A DNA stretch of 57,901 nt from Alteromonas lipotrueae (GCF_019249215.1 NZ_JAESDI010000021.1:1-57901); one strand, 5' to 3'. Shown: positions 36,106-46,345, counted from the first letter of the stretch. Translations and numbers: made by a program. The notes: generated by a model from the letters alone, not told the origin.

Positions 36106-36651
36106 ATGCATACTTATCTTGCAGCACCCCTTAATCGCAACGTTAAAAAGTATGATACTACCGACTTTAAAACCTTATTAGGTAACTGGGAAAAGCGCAT
36201 AGTAGCAGGCAACAATGCGTTCTCTCAAAAGCACTGGTTATCAAGTATCGCGTTGTACTACCAAGCTATTGCGCTAGCTAACCAATTAATGAGAGTTTCT
36301 CCTTACCGTAAGGAAGCTACGGTTTCCTTACTCGTGAGTTTTCATAACCTTTCCGATACCTACTTGCAGTTCGCTACCGAGACTAAACCCGATGAGAGAA
36401 TGGGTATATACCAAATGGCGCTTACGGCTTTATGTGAAGTGAAGAATCGGATAGATGCAGTAGCCATATTGCTTCCAGATAATCCCGATGTACGCCGTGC
36501 TAAATGCATAGCGCATCAACAGCGATGGTTGTTATCAAAGCAACATCCTCAATTGGCGACAGACTTAACTAGCACGCTAGCATTCGACACATCGTCCACA
36601 CCCCTAGTGGCTTATACGAGTAAGGTCGCTGCTAGTCAGGCAAACCATTAA
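36106..36651 (+). CDS. TPR-like protein of unknown function in sodN locus (2)
   Basis: A 181-residue protein without signal peptide. Residues 30-100 look like two tetratricopeptide-type helical hairpins (AGNNAFSQKHWLSSIALYYQ and SLLVSFHNLSDTYLQFA), somewhat like DUF2753-type proteins of marine gammaproteobacteria, though that resemblance is from memory. The C-terminal 40 residues are Ser/Thr-rich and probably disordered. It shares the helical, repeat-like style of the preceding product, so the two may act together. Its role in nickel SOD biogenesis is only suggested by position. Confidence 0.55.
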   Translation: MHTYLAAPLNRNVKKYDTTDFKTLLGNWEKRIVAGNNAFSQKHWLSSIALYYQAIALANQLMRVSPYRKEATVSLLVSFHNLSDTYLQFATETKPDERMGIYQMALTALCEVKNRIDAVAILLPDNPDVRRAKCIAHQQRWLLSKQHPQLATDLTSTLAFDTSSTPLVAYTSKVAASQANH

Positions 36652-36682
36652 CAGATGCTATTTCACTTGATTAGGAGTTTAT

Positions 36683-36889
36683 ATGAAAACAGCGATTAAT
36701 AACGCTATCTACGCAGCAGCGCTATCGTCATCACCGGCTTTCGCCCATGCAGGTCATGACCATGGTCATTGGAGCAGCCAAATTTTACACGGGCTCTTTT
36801 TCCTTTCACTTGCCGCGGTAGGTGCTGCATGTGTATTCGCTGGCTATAAGGCCTTTTCTCGTAAAAAAAGACAACTAAATAGAGCCTGA
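36683..36889 (+). CDS. Small His-rich membrane protein, candidate nickel-binding partner of SodN
   Basis: A 68-residue protein with a signal-peptide-like N-terminus ending in AFAHA, then GHDHGHW, a histidine cluster that would be at or near the mature N-terminus, a single transmembrane helix (LFFLSLAAVGAACVFAGYKAF) and a basic tail RKKRQ. If the signal is cleaved the His cluster faces the periplasm. It ends 4 bases before sodN. Similar His-rich N-termini occur in nickel/cobalt uptake proteins, so metal capture or hand-over is a reasonable but untested proposal. AGGAG lies before the start. Confidence 0.6.
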   Translation: MKTAINNAIYAAALSSSPAFAHAGHDHGHWSSQILHGLFFLSLAAVGAACVFAGYKAFSRKKRQLNRA

Positions 36890-36893
36890 AACT

Positions 36894-37391
36894 ATGTTAA
36901 ATACTTTACTCTCTTCTCTTCATCGCCGTGCCCCCTTTGCCAAAGCCAGCGCGCATTGCGATATTCCTTGTAAAATATACGACCCTATTTCAGCGCAATT
37001 AGCTGCACTTAGCGTTATTCGTTTTGTTGATTTGCTGAACGAATTGAGCGAAAAAGAAAATCTATCCTTTAGCGACCATGCTCAATTTAGCCGCTTGATC
37101 AGCGAAAAAGAGATCCACGCTGAAAAAGTCAAACACGAGACTAGGGTAATTTGGGGCGACTACTTTAAGGCACCTCAGTTTGAACAATACCCCGATACTC
37201 ACAAACTGGTGCATAACATTATGCTAACCGGCTCGGCATGTAAACAGCATGTTTCACGAGAAAAAGCAGAGGCATTGCTTCGTTTAGTGAATGAGTTTGC
37301 CGCGAGTTTCTGGGCAACTAAAGGCGTTGAAACCTATACAGCTACCTGCCCCTACCCACCAGCAGAGAACGTTGTTTACCCTAAGCTTTAA
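36894..37391 (+). CDS. sodN: Nickel superoxide dismutase precursor
   Basis: Dismutes superoxide using nickel bound by an N-terminal hook. The 165-residue precursor has a 20-residue leader ending AKASA, after which the mature chain would start H21-C22-D-I-P-C26-K-I-Y29: the HCxxPCxxY nickel hook with all ligands (His1, Cys2, Cys6) intact. Position 7 is Lys where Streptomyces enzymes have Gly. The rest is the expected four-helix protein. It is followed 2 bases later by the maturation protease gene, the standard sodN-sodX pair. The leader has no clear export signal, so cleavage by SodX is expected to activate the hook. Confidence 0.93.
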   Translation: MLNTLLSSLHRRAPFAKASAHCDIPCKIYDPISAQLAALSVIRFVDLLNELSEKENLSFSDHAQFSRLISEKEIHAEKVKHETRVIWGDYFKAPQFEQYPDTHKLVHNIMLTGSACKQHVSREKAEALLRLVNEFAASFWATKGVETYTATCPYPPAENVVYPKL

Positions 37392-37393
37392 TC

Positions 37394-37708
37394 GTGTTTC
37401 GACTATTAGCGATTGAGGGCAACAGCATGCAGCCTGTGCTATTTGCAGGGGATTTTATCTTAACCTGCAAATGGCCAATGGCTTGGCTAAAAAGCGGCCA
37501 TCTTGTCGTTGTTCACAGTGAAAAATATGGTGTTATCGTTAAACGCGTCATTGAAGTTTGCCGCCAAAGAGGCGTACTACTGCGCGGTGATAATGCTTAT
37601 GAGAGTGTGAGTACTAAGGCGATGGGTTGGATTAGCCCCAACGCCATTGTAGGCAAGGTTATTTATTCATCGCCCGCTAACCATCTTTTAAACGATAAAC
37701 GCCGCTAG
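37394..37708 (+). CDS. sodX: Nickel SOD maturation protease (S26-type)
   Basis: A 104-residue peptidase of the S24/S26 signal-peptidase-like family that trims the SodN leader. The nucleophile is S11 in EGNSMQPVL and the general base is K50 in GVIVKRVIE, both in canonical contexts, with the RGDNAYES segment after. It lacks transmembrane helices, as expected for SodX. It begins with GTG two bases after the sodN stop, so the pair is surely co-expressed. A long hairpin overlaps its stop codon. Confidence 0.92.
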   Translation: MFRLLAIEGNSMQPVLFAGDFILTCKWPMAWLKSGHLVVVHSEKYGVIVKRVIEVCRQRGVLLRGDNAYESVSTKAMGWISPNAIVGKVIYSSPANHLLNDKRR

Positions 37709-37728
37709 TTAATGTTAACTCGCGGCGT
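37699..37728 (+). terminator. Likely terminator hairpin of sodNX locus
   Basis: A composite stem ACGCCGC-t-AGTTAA/TTAACT-c-GCGGCGT (37699-37712 and 37715-37728) with a two-base centre overlaps the sodX stop codon. There is only a weak T-rich tail, so it may act as a 3' stabilising hairpin rather than a strong terminator. Confidence 0.6.
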
Positions 37729-37764
37729 AATATTTGGATTGTTGCTGTCAGCGATGTGGGTTAA

Positions 37765-38961
<1,197 letters not shown>

Positions 38962-39076
38962 TTATCACTCCGGGCATTGTTGCCGTAGGGGTTATTTATA
39001 CTCAGTATTCAACTACTAAGTTTACACCAAATTATTATGTACTGCCCAAATACTAAAGCTCGGGTTTCCATAAAAC

Positions 39077-39103
39077 AAAAAACCCCGCAAGCGCGGGGTT
39101 TTT
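39077..39103 (-). terminator. Rho-independent terminator after rpmA
   Basis: Stem AACCCCGC/GCGGGGTT (39081-39088 and 39093-39100) with loop AAGC, flanked by A and T runs. For the minus-strand rplU-rpmA unit it ends in Ts 31 bases past the rpmA stop, separating it from obgE, though read-through is possible. Confidence 0.9.
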
Positions 39104-39133
39104 CTAAGCCTGTTCGGCGAGTAGCTAAGGCGC

Positions 39134-39391
39134 TTACTCTGCTACGATGCTTACAAATTTACGGTTGTTCGGTCCTTTAACATCAAACTGAACTTTACCG
39201 CTTTTTAATGCAAACAACGTGTGGTCTTTACCGATACCCATGTTGTCACCAGCGTGGAAACGAGTACCACGTTGACGAACAATGATGTTACCAGCAAGAA
39301 CAGATTCTCCACCAAAGCGTTTAACACCTAGGCGTTTACTCTCTGAATCACGACCGTTTTTGGTACTACCACCAGCTTTTTTATGTGCCAT
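39134..39391 (-). CDS. rpmA: 50S ribosomal protein L27
   Basis: An 85-residue ribosomal protein whose N-terminus reaches the peptidyl transferase centre. [23 protein letters not shown] opening followed by [10 protein letters not shown] and [15 protein letters not shown] is invariant. No N-terminal extension requiring cleavage is present, unlike Firmicutes. It is 15 bases downstream of rplU. Confidence 0.99.
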   Translation of the reverse strand: MAHKKAGGSTKNGRDSESKRLGVKRFGGESVLAGNIIVRQRGTRFHAGDNMGIGKDHTLFALKSGKVQFDVKGPNNRKFVSIVAE

Positions 39392-39406
39392 GTGTTCGTG
39401 CTCCTA

Positions 39407-39718
39407 TTAAGCGTTAATGCCAGTAATTTTCACTTCCGTGAACCACTGACGGTGACCCATCTGCTTGCGTGAATGCTTACGACGACGGAACTTAACGATT
39501 TTAATTTTATCGCCACGACCGTGTGTAACCACCTCAGCAGTCACCTTACCACCAGCAACGTTTGGTGTGCCGATTTTTACGTCGTCACCGTTGCTTACCA
39601 TTAAAACTTTGTCGAATTCAATCGTGTCACCTGGGGCAACTTCGATTTTTTCTAGACGAACGGTTTGGCCTTCGGCCACACGGTGTTGTTTACCGCCACT
39701 TTGGAAAACCGCGTACAT
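39407..39718 (-). CDS. rplU: 50S ribosomal protein L21
   Basis: A 103-residue 23S rRNA-binding protein of the large subunit. [14 protein letters not shown] at the start and [21 protein letters not shown] near the end are the L21 signatures. It heads the rplU-rpmA unit and is divergent from ispB across a 785-base gap. A 15-base inverted repeat in its 5' leader (39733-39747) may act in regulation. Confidence 0.99.
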   Translation of the reverse strand: MYAVFQSGGKQHRVAEGQTVRLEKIEVAPGDTIEFDKVLMVSNGDDVKIGTPNVAGGKVTAEVVTHGRGDKIKIVKFRRRKHSRKQMGHRQWFTEVKITGINA

Positions 39719-39732
39719 AGTTAACTCCGCTC

Positions 39733-39747
39733 TGCGTCACTGACGCA
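39733..39747 (-). promoter_or_regulatory. Inverted repeat in rplU 5' leader
   Basis: TGCGTCA-C-TGACGCA lies 14 bases before the rplU start. As RNA it could form a six-pair stem with a three-base loop close to the ribosome-binding site; as DNA it is a near-perfect palindrome. Autogenous control is possible but not shown. Confidence 0.35.
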
Positions 39748-39837
39748 ATCAATTCAAAAAACAGGGCGCGAATTGTACGTGAAACATCCGTAAATCACAA
39801 CCCCGATTCTGATAAAAGTAGATTATTTTTCCAACAT

Positions 39838-40114
39838 GGGTGAATTTTTGCGTGAATTCACCCAAAAATGCACGATGCCACACTTAGAAAACAGAACTAA
39901 GTGAATGACAAACGGTAAAATTCAAGATGATAGCCGCCAAATTCGATAAGCATTTTTTACTTAAAAAAGCATGGGATGCGTTATCTGTAGATGGAAAATC
40001 GAATACGATCCAACCGAGGCGATCTGATCATGAAAAACACGCATGAACCACGCACTTTAATCACGATGATCTAAAACGATCGAATAACAGATCTGAGATT
40101 GTAGCATTTTGATC
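39838..40114. other. rplU-ispB intergenic region with inverted repeat and GATC cluster
   Basis: No credible gene is seen in the 785 bases between rplU and ispB. The region holds GGGTGAAT/ATTCACCC (39838-39863), and seven GATC sites at 40007, 40021, 40026, 40068, 40078, 40090 and 40111, against about one per 256 bases expected by chance. The host encodes MutH, so Dam methylation is likely. The function of the cluster is unknown. Confidence 0.55.
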
Positions 40115-40403
40115 GTCACTTCGCAGCTAGCAAAAAAGAATTTTTCCAAAAATACACATTTCAGACCCAAATTAAGTAGTAGGGCTCATAATGAGACTTA
40201 TATTAATAATAAAAATCGTATAAAACGCTTAGATGGGATGTGAAAATAGCGCAAACTCACGTTTTTGCATTCGTTCTTACATACTTAACGCAGCCTCGAA
40301 CATTAAAACAGTATGTTGAGAATTAAGACGAATACAAAAAAGCGCTCCTATTTAAAAGCCGTTCTAGGGCTAAATGAGGTTAATTCAGAGCCTATATAAG
40401 TTC

Positions 40404-40435
40404 AATTGGGTGGCAAAATACGTTTAATTGGGTGG
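40404..40435 (+). promoter_or_regulatory. Direct repeats upstream of ispB
   Basis: AATTGGGTGG occurs twice (40404-40413 and 40426-40435) with a 22-base period, two helical turns, ending 68 bases before the ispB start. This is the pattern of a tandem regulator site; the protein is unknown. Confidence 0.4.
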
Positions 40436-40503
40436 ATAGTATGCTGCATTCAGGTACAATCAGCCCCTATAATTGCCTATGAAATGAATAAGTTTTTACG
40501 CCC

Positions 40504-41484
40504 ATGCCAATGGATATAAATCAAATACGCGCACTATCAGATAACGATATGCAAGCGGTTAACCACCTGATTCAACAGCAAGTCGACTCTGATGTTGCGC
40601 TTATTAATCAATTGGGATTCTACATTGTTAATAGTGGCGGTAAGCGCCTTCGCCCATTATTAACGGTGCTAAGTGCACGTGCAATGGGCATTGAGAATGC
40701 GGAGCATCACACCCTTGCCGCTATTGTTGAATTTATACATACCGCAACGTTGTTGCACGATGATGTAGTAGATGAATCGACCATGCGACGTGGACGTGAA
40801 ACCGCTAACGCTGTATTTGGTAACCAAGCATCGGTTTTAGTAGGTGACTTCCTGTATACCCGCTCATTTCAAATGATGGTAAGTTTGAAGCGCATGCGCG
40901 TAATGGACATTTTATCTGAAGCAACCAATCAAATTGCTGAGGGTGAAGTATTGCAGTTAATGAATTGCAACGATGCCTCTACCACAGAAGCACGGTATTT
41001 CGATGTAATTTACGGTAAAACCGCCCGCTTGTTTGAAGCGGCTACGCAACTGGCAGCGGTATTAACCGACCAACCAGAAAACGTAGAGCATGCCATGCAA
41101 GAATACGGCAAGCACTTAGGTACCGCCTTTCAGTTAGCCGACGATATTTTAGATTACATGGCCGACAGTGATGAAATGGGCAAGAACGCTGGCGATGATT
41201 TAGCGGAAGGAAAGCCAACGCTACCATTGCTATACGCTATGTGGAATACCGACAGCGAAGAAGATAAAGCGCTTATTCGTGATGCTATCGAGCAAAGCAA
41301 CGGGCTACCCCATCTTGATCGCATCCAGCAAATTATGGAAAGCACTGGTGCGCTAGATTACACCCGCACGTGTGCCAACGATGAAGTGAAAATGGCCATT
41401 GATAGTTTATCTATTATTCCAGATTCACCTTATAAAGAGGCATTGATTGCTCTTGCTCATATTTCGGTAGAACGCACTAGCTAG
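40504..41484 (+). CDS. ispB: Octaprenyl diphosphate synthase
   Basis: Makes the C40 side chain of ubiquinone and menaquinone from FPP and IPP. The 326-residue protein has both aspartate-rich motifs, LLHDDVVDEST (first) and LADDILDYM (second), plus GGKRLRPLL and GDFLYTRSFQMM, and aligns end to end with Escherichia coli IspB. Two in-frame ATGs six bases apart are possible starts; the first is listed. It is convergent with the ZIP-like gene, the stops being only 4 bases apart within a perfect palindrome. Confidence 0.97.
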   Translation: MPMDINQIRALSDNDMQAVNHLIQQQVDSDVALINQLGFYIVNSGGKRLRPLLTVLSARAMGIENAEHHTLAAIVEFIHTATLLHDDVVDESTMRRGRETANAVFGNQASVLVGDFLYTRSFQMMVSLKRMRVMDILSEATNQIAEGEVLQLMNCNDASTTEARYFDVIYGKTARLFEAATQLAAVLTDQPENVEHAMQEYGKHLGTAFQLADDILDYMADSDEMGKNAGDDLAEGKPTLPLLYAMWNTDSEEDKALIRDAIEQSNGLPHLDRIQQIMESTGALDYTRTCANDEVKMAIDSLSIIPDSPYKEALIALAHISVERTS

Positions 41485-41490
41485 TGCGTT
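41471..41490. repeat. 20-bp perfect palindrome at convergent gene ends
   Basis: AACGCACTAG/CTAGTGCGTT spans the stop codons of ispB and the ZIP-like gene, so each mRNA would end in the same hairpin. There is no T tract. It may be a compact bidirectional 3'-end element. Confidence 0.55.
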
Positions 41491-42208
41491 AACCCGCTTC
41501 AAGCATAGCCCCCACCAGCCCCACCAAGAAGCCGAATATTGCCCCTAATGGTGGCAACCAATGTTTTTCCATGCGAATGCCTGGGGCTATGTCTTGAAAT
41601 ACTGAATACAAAATTCCCCCAGCTGCAAAAAGCATAATGCCACTCATGACTACAGGGAAGCCTGCCAAATAATAAAACCCTATCGCACTCATTATTGGGC
41701 CAAGTAAGCTCATCAATACAAAAATCCAAATAAGCTTAGTGCTACGGTTTTTGTTCGTTGGGGTCATTTCACGATAAGCATTAAACCCTTCCGGTAAATT
41801 TTGTACCGCAATTAACACGCCTAACAACATAGTACCGCCACCTAATGCGGCAGTGGTGCCTAGCGCTACCGACTCAGGCACAAAATCACTTAACATGGCG
41901 GCAAGTTGGCTTCCTGCGGTTTTCTTTTTTGCCAGATAAATATCCAACGTCATAAAGGCAAGTGCCCCGCCGACAAAGCAGCAACACGCCATAAATACTG
42001 ATACGTCTTTGATACCTTCAGGCACCAACACTAATGCGACCGCTGAAATTAACGCCCCTGCCCCCAAGGCTAAAATACCGTGACGTACTTCTTGCTCTAA
42101 CCATTTAGGGTGCAAACCTTTCACCCTCGATAACAGCGCACCTGCTGGCATAGCCAGGCCAGCTAACGTTGCCACAATAATTAGATTTAGGATATCGGGT
42201 TGCTGCAT
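41489..42208 (-). CDS. ZIP-family metal transporter-like protein
   Basis: A 239-residue membrane protein with about eight hydrophobic segments following the ZIP (ZupT-like) plan: RHGILALGAGALISAVALVLVPEG in helices 2-3, SDFVPESVALG in helix 4 and QNLPEGFNAYREM in helix 5. In most ZIP transporters the helix 4 and 5 motifs start with metal-binding His (HxxPEx); here they are Asp and Gln, while both Glu residues remain. It may therefore transport a different substrate or act differently. It is monocistronic and lies after the pepQ terminator. Confidence 0.75.
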   Translation of the reverse strand: MQQPDILNLIIVATLAGLAMPAGALLSRVKGLHPKWLEQEVRHGILALGAGALISAVALVLVPEGIKDVSVFMACCCFVGGALAFMTLDIYLAKKKTAGSQLAAMLSDFVPESVALGTTAALGGGTMLLGVLIAVQNLPEGFNAYREMTPTNKNRSTKLIWIFVLMSLLGPIMSAIGFYYLAGFPVVMSGIMLFAAGGILYSVFQDIAPGIRMEKHWLPPLGAIFGFLVGLVGAMLEAG

Positions 42209-42280
42209 GTTTGCTCCCTATACGTTGAATAATTCCATCGTTTGACCTAGCACTATTGGCAGAATGCTCAATCACAACTA

Positions 42281-42309
42281 AAAAAGACAGCTCAAGTGGC
42301 TGTCTTTTT
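42281..42309 (-). terminator. Rho-independent terminator after pepQ
   Basis: Stem AAAAAGACAGC/GCTGTCTTTTT (42281-42291 and 42299-42309) around a seven-base loop, with homopolymer flanks on both sides. It lies between the pepQ stop and the ZIP-like gene on the same strand. Confidence 0.88.
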
Positions 42310-42386
42310 TCATTGTTCTCGCTGAGCGTATTTATAAAATATAAAGCCTTACGCTATTAATCATATAGTAATGCGCCATTATGAGA

Positions 42387-43712
<1,326 letters not shown>

Positions 43713-43850
43713 TCATTTAAGTTTTTTAATTTGCATGGCTAACTGGCCTTCTTCCATTAGCAATGGGTTACCCGCCGTTTCAAATGCGCTGGTTCCACGC
43801 TAGCTTCGCTAAAATGCGAGAAGAGAATAATATTAGCCATTGTCGTTAAG

Positions 43851-43928
43851 TGCGCTTCTCTTTTAAAGTGACTTAAATACGCTTCTCTTTTAAGGCGACT
43901 TAAGTAGGCTTCTCTTAAAGGAGAATAG
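43851..43928. repeat. 27-bp tandem repeat upstream of pepQ
   Basis: Three successive units start at 43851, 43878 and 43905 with the core GCTTCTCTT and the spacer sequence GACTTAA; the first two units differ at few positions and the third is partial. A shorter trace of the same motif precedes them. They lie in the slt-pepQ gap of 284 bases and end just before a hairpin. Confidence 0.7.
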
Positions 43929-43940
43929 TGTACCACGATA

Positions 43941-43964
43941 GCCGCTCGGCTTTCACCGAGCGGC
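43941..43964 (-). terminator. GC-rich hairpin after slt
   Basis: Perfect stem GCCGCTCGG/CCGAGCGGC with loop CTTTCA, 27 bases beyond the slt stop. On the slt strand it is followed by only a few Ts, so termination efficiency is uncertain. Confidence 0.6.
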
Positions 43965-43990
43965 TTGTATGCATTAGTTATACATCTGCG

Positions 43991-46081
43991 CTAGCGAGGC
44001 GCTAATTGCAAGGTTCCCGTTACAGGATGCGTGCTAACTGCACTTGATGAAGGAATAACATCTTGCGTAAGCTGCGGAAATACATTTTTATTTTCCCCCA
44101 ACTGATGCTCGTAAATATACTGATAAGCCAATACCGCTTTCACGTAACTTCGGGTTTCTTTGTAAGGAATATTCTCAATCCAGATATCTACCGGCAACGC
44201 TTCGCCTGCGGGTAACCATTCCAACACTTTACGCCAGCCAGCGTTATACGATGCTGACACCAACACGGGATTATCGTTAAGCTTATCGCCTAAATAACGT
44301 AAATACTGCACGCCGTAGTCGAGATTATTATCAACTTGAAACAAGCTATTTCGACTGACTTTCTCTTTAGCCAAATACTGCGCTGTACCGGGCATAAGTT
44401 GCATTAACCCTGCCGCACCTACTGGCGATACCGCATCTACCATGAACGAACTTTCACGACGGGCAATAGCCATCGCAAATGCTTTTGATACGTCATAGGT
44501 TTCACTCTTTTCACTAAATTGTGACTCGTAGGCCAAAGGAAAACGACGCTCAACATCGTCCCAATAACCACTTTTTGCAAAGCTGATGATGGCTTGGTCG
44601 TATATACCCCATTCGTATGCCAGCACACCAGCATCGGTTACCTGAGAGTCGGGTAAATTCGATAGCAAATATCGCCACTCTCGACGTGCACTGGTAGAAC
44701 GTTCTAAGCGGTAGAATTCCATTGCCCGCTGGGTAGCAGGGGTATTGGCAATAGCGTGCACCGCACTTTGCACTCGAGGCGCGGGTGTATGCGACAAGTT
44801 CGGTTGGCTTTTAATACGAGCACTGGCCATAAAGCCATAATAATTGCGTTCGTTGGCTAGCTGCTGATACATCACCGTAGCCTGCATCACATTACCAAGT
44901 TCTTCGAGCGCGCGGGCTTTCCAATAGCGGAAGTTTTCCTCTTGCTGGAGTTCAGGACTAGCGGCATCAATCACATCGACGACCCGCTGCCATTGTTTGC
45001 CGCGAAGCAAAAACGATACATGCCAAAGTTTCACATCATCGCTGGCACCCGCGATATCGGCTTTATCTAGCCATTCGTGGGCTTCAGGTAAGAAATCTAA
45101 GGTAGCGCTTAACGCAATAGCCCGTTGAATAATATGTAATTCAGGCCCTGAGAAAATATCTTTCGGAGCGTAGGTATTGTAAGCCTTCATTGCCGCTTTG
45201 GGGTTTCTCCACGCCAGCTTTTCTATACCCCAGGTTAATATTTCGGCTTCGCTGTTTTTGTGTTTCAAAGGAAACAAACGGCTTCGATTAACTAAACTCA
45301 CATCGCGAGATACTGCCGACCACGCATCGGCAAGATATTGATGACTGACTGGCAATTGGCGCTTAAGGTAAGGAATAATGCGGCGATTATCTTCTTTCGC
45401 AGCAATGGCTATACGCTTAACTACTTTGTCTGGCGTCATGAGGCCATTACTTCGCCACTTTGCAAATAGAGGGTCGCATTCATCGGGCTGTGATTGACCG
45501 CTATACCAAAGTGGGTCGACATCAATTAACACAGGTTTGGGATCGTCGGTACGTTTTAATTTGTAACCCAACGCTTGGCAAGTAAGTTTAGCGCCCATGC
45601 CATTTCGATAACTGTTTAAAAACGCGTTTTCGTGCCCCCGGGAGGCAAGGTAGTTTAACCAGCGATAGCGTAAACCATAACTGACAGGTTGCCCCGCGTA
45701 ATCCTCTAAGAACTGTTCGACTTCACGCTGGGTTTTAAGCGACATGGTGCGTTCTAATCGCAAACGTAGTAGATAGGGATAAAGGGGGTAATTCGCTAAC
45801 CCGTAAATTTCTGCGTCTAAATCTTCTAAACGCCTTTTAGGTAAGGTTCGTAAGCTTTTTTCTAAAATTAAGAAACGAGCTCGCTCATCGGCGTAGATGT
45901 CATCGGGGAATAACGGCGAAACTTGCGCATGACTTAGCTGAAAGCAGCTTGAGATAGCGATCAACGTGAAAACGTGAAACGACTTGTGCAAAGGTAATCG
46001 CTTGAAGCACGTTACCGCTGTTGATAGAAAACTTACACCTACTTTATTCGACACAATATGAACTCCTACCCCTTGTTGCAT
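43991..46081 (-). CDS. slt: Soluble lytic murein transglycosylase
   Basis: A periplasmic enzyme that cleaves peptidoglycan glycan strands to anhydromuropeptides. After a signal region (hydrophobic segment FHVFTLIAISSCFQLSHA) the protein has a long superhelical U-domain of alpha repeats and a C-terminal SLT/goose-lysozyme domain with catalytic Glu in AIARRESSFMVDA, followed by SPVGAAGLMQLMPGTAQ and SYNAGWRKVLEWL. At 696 residues it is near the usual size. The N-terminus before the signal helix is longer than usual (about 30 residues), so the true start may be downstream at a non-ATG codon. Confidence 0.94.
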   Translation of the reverse strand: MQQGVGVHIVSNKVGVSFLSTAVTCFKRLPLHKSFHVFTLIAISSCFQLSHAQVSPLFPDDIYADERARFLILEKSLRTLPKRRLEDLDAEIYGLANYPLYPYLLRLRLERTMSLKTQREVEQFLEDYAGQPVSYGLRYRWLNYLASRGHENAFLNSYRNGMGAKLTCQALGYKLKRTDDPKPVLIDVDPLWYSGQSQPDECDPLFAKWRSNGLMTPDKVVKRIAIAAKEDNRRIIPYLKRQLPVSHQYLADAWSAVSRDVSLVNRSRLFPLKHKNSEAEILTWGIEKLAWRNPKAAMKAYNTYAPKDIFSGPELHIIQRAIALSATLDFLPEAHEWLDKADIAGASDDVKLWHVSFLLRGKQWQRVVDVIDAASPELQQEENFRYWKARALEELGNVMQATVMYQQLANERNYYGFMASARIKSQPNLSHTPAPRVQSAVHAIANTPATQRAMEFYRLERSTSARREWRYLLSNLPDSQVTDAGVLAYEWGIYDQAIISFAKSGYWDDVERRFPLAYESQFSEKSETYDVSKAFAMAIARRESSFMVDAVSPVGAAGLMQLMPGTAQYLAKEKVSRNSLFQVDNNLDYGVQYLRYLGDKLNDNPVLVSASYNAGWRKVLEWLPAGEALPVDIWIENIPYKETRSYVKAVLAYQYIYEHQLGENKNVFPQLTQDVIPSSSAVSTHPVTGTLQLAPR

Positions 46082-46130
46082 TCAAACACACCAGAGTTGT
46101 GTGTAATTATAGAATGATGCTTGCTTGAAA

Positions 46131-46282
46131 GCCGATAAATTATCGGCGTGGCTCCATGCCACAGAAGTAAAAAGTGCCAGCGCTGTTAGTTATACCTTAC
46201 AAACATTAGTGCCATGATTGTAGATTATTCTTATGCTGGATTGGCGCTTTGCGCCAATAGTGCCCATTATACAAGCACTATT
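46131..46282. repeat. Cluster of four inverted repeats in slt-fadB intergenic region
   Basis: Within the 422-base divergent gap lie four perfect inverted repeats: GCCGATAA/TTATCGGC (46131-46147), GTGGC/GCCAC (46148-46162), TTGGCGC/GCGCCAA around TTT (46241-46257) and AATAGTGC/GCACTATT (46256-46282, overlapping the third by two bases). None has a terminator T run. No ORF is credible here. They may be an RNA leader, a small RNA, or protein sites; see findings. Confidence 0.55.
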
Positions 46283-46331
46283 ATTGAAATCGAGCTTGAT
46301 TTTCAATGAATGGCCACCATTTTTAACAATT

Positions 46332-46345
46332 GAAACACTCGTTTG
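46332..46345 (+). promoter_or_regulatory. PsrA-type operator upstream of fadBA
   Basis: GAAAC-ACTC-GTTTG fits the published PsrA motif (G/C)AAAC-N2-4-GTTT(G/C), and the flanks extend it to a near-palindrome AATT.AAAC....GTTT.AATT. It is 159 bases before fadB. PsrA represses fatty-acid degradation genes in Pseudomonas and is predicted to do so in Alteromonadales, so derepression by long-chain acyl-CoA is a reasonable inference. Confidence 0.6.
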
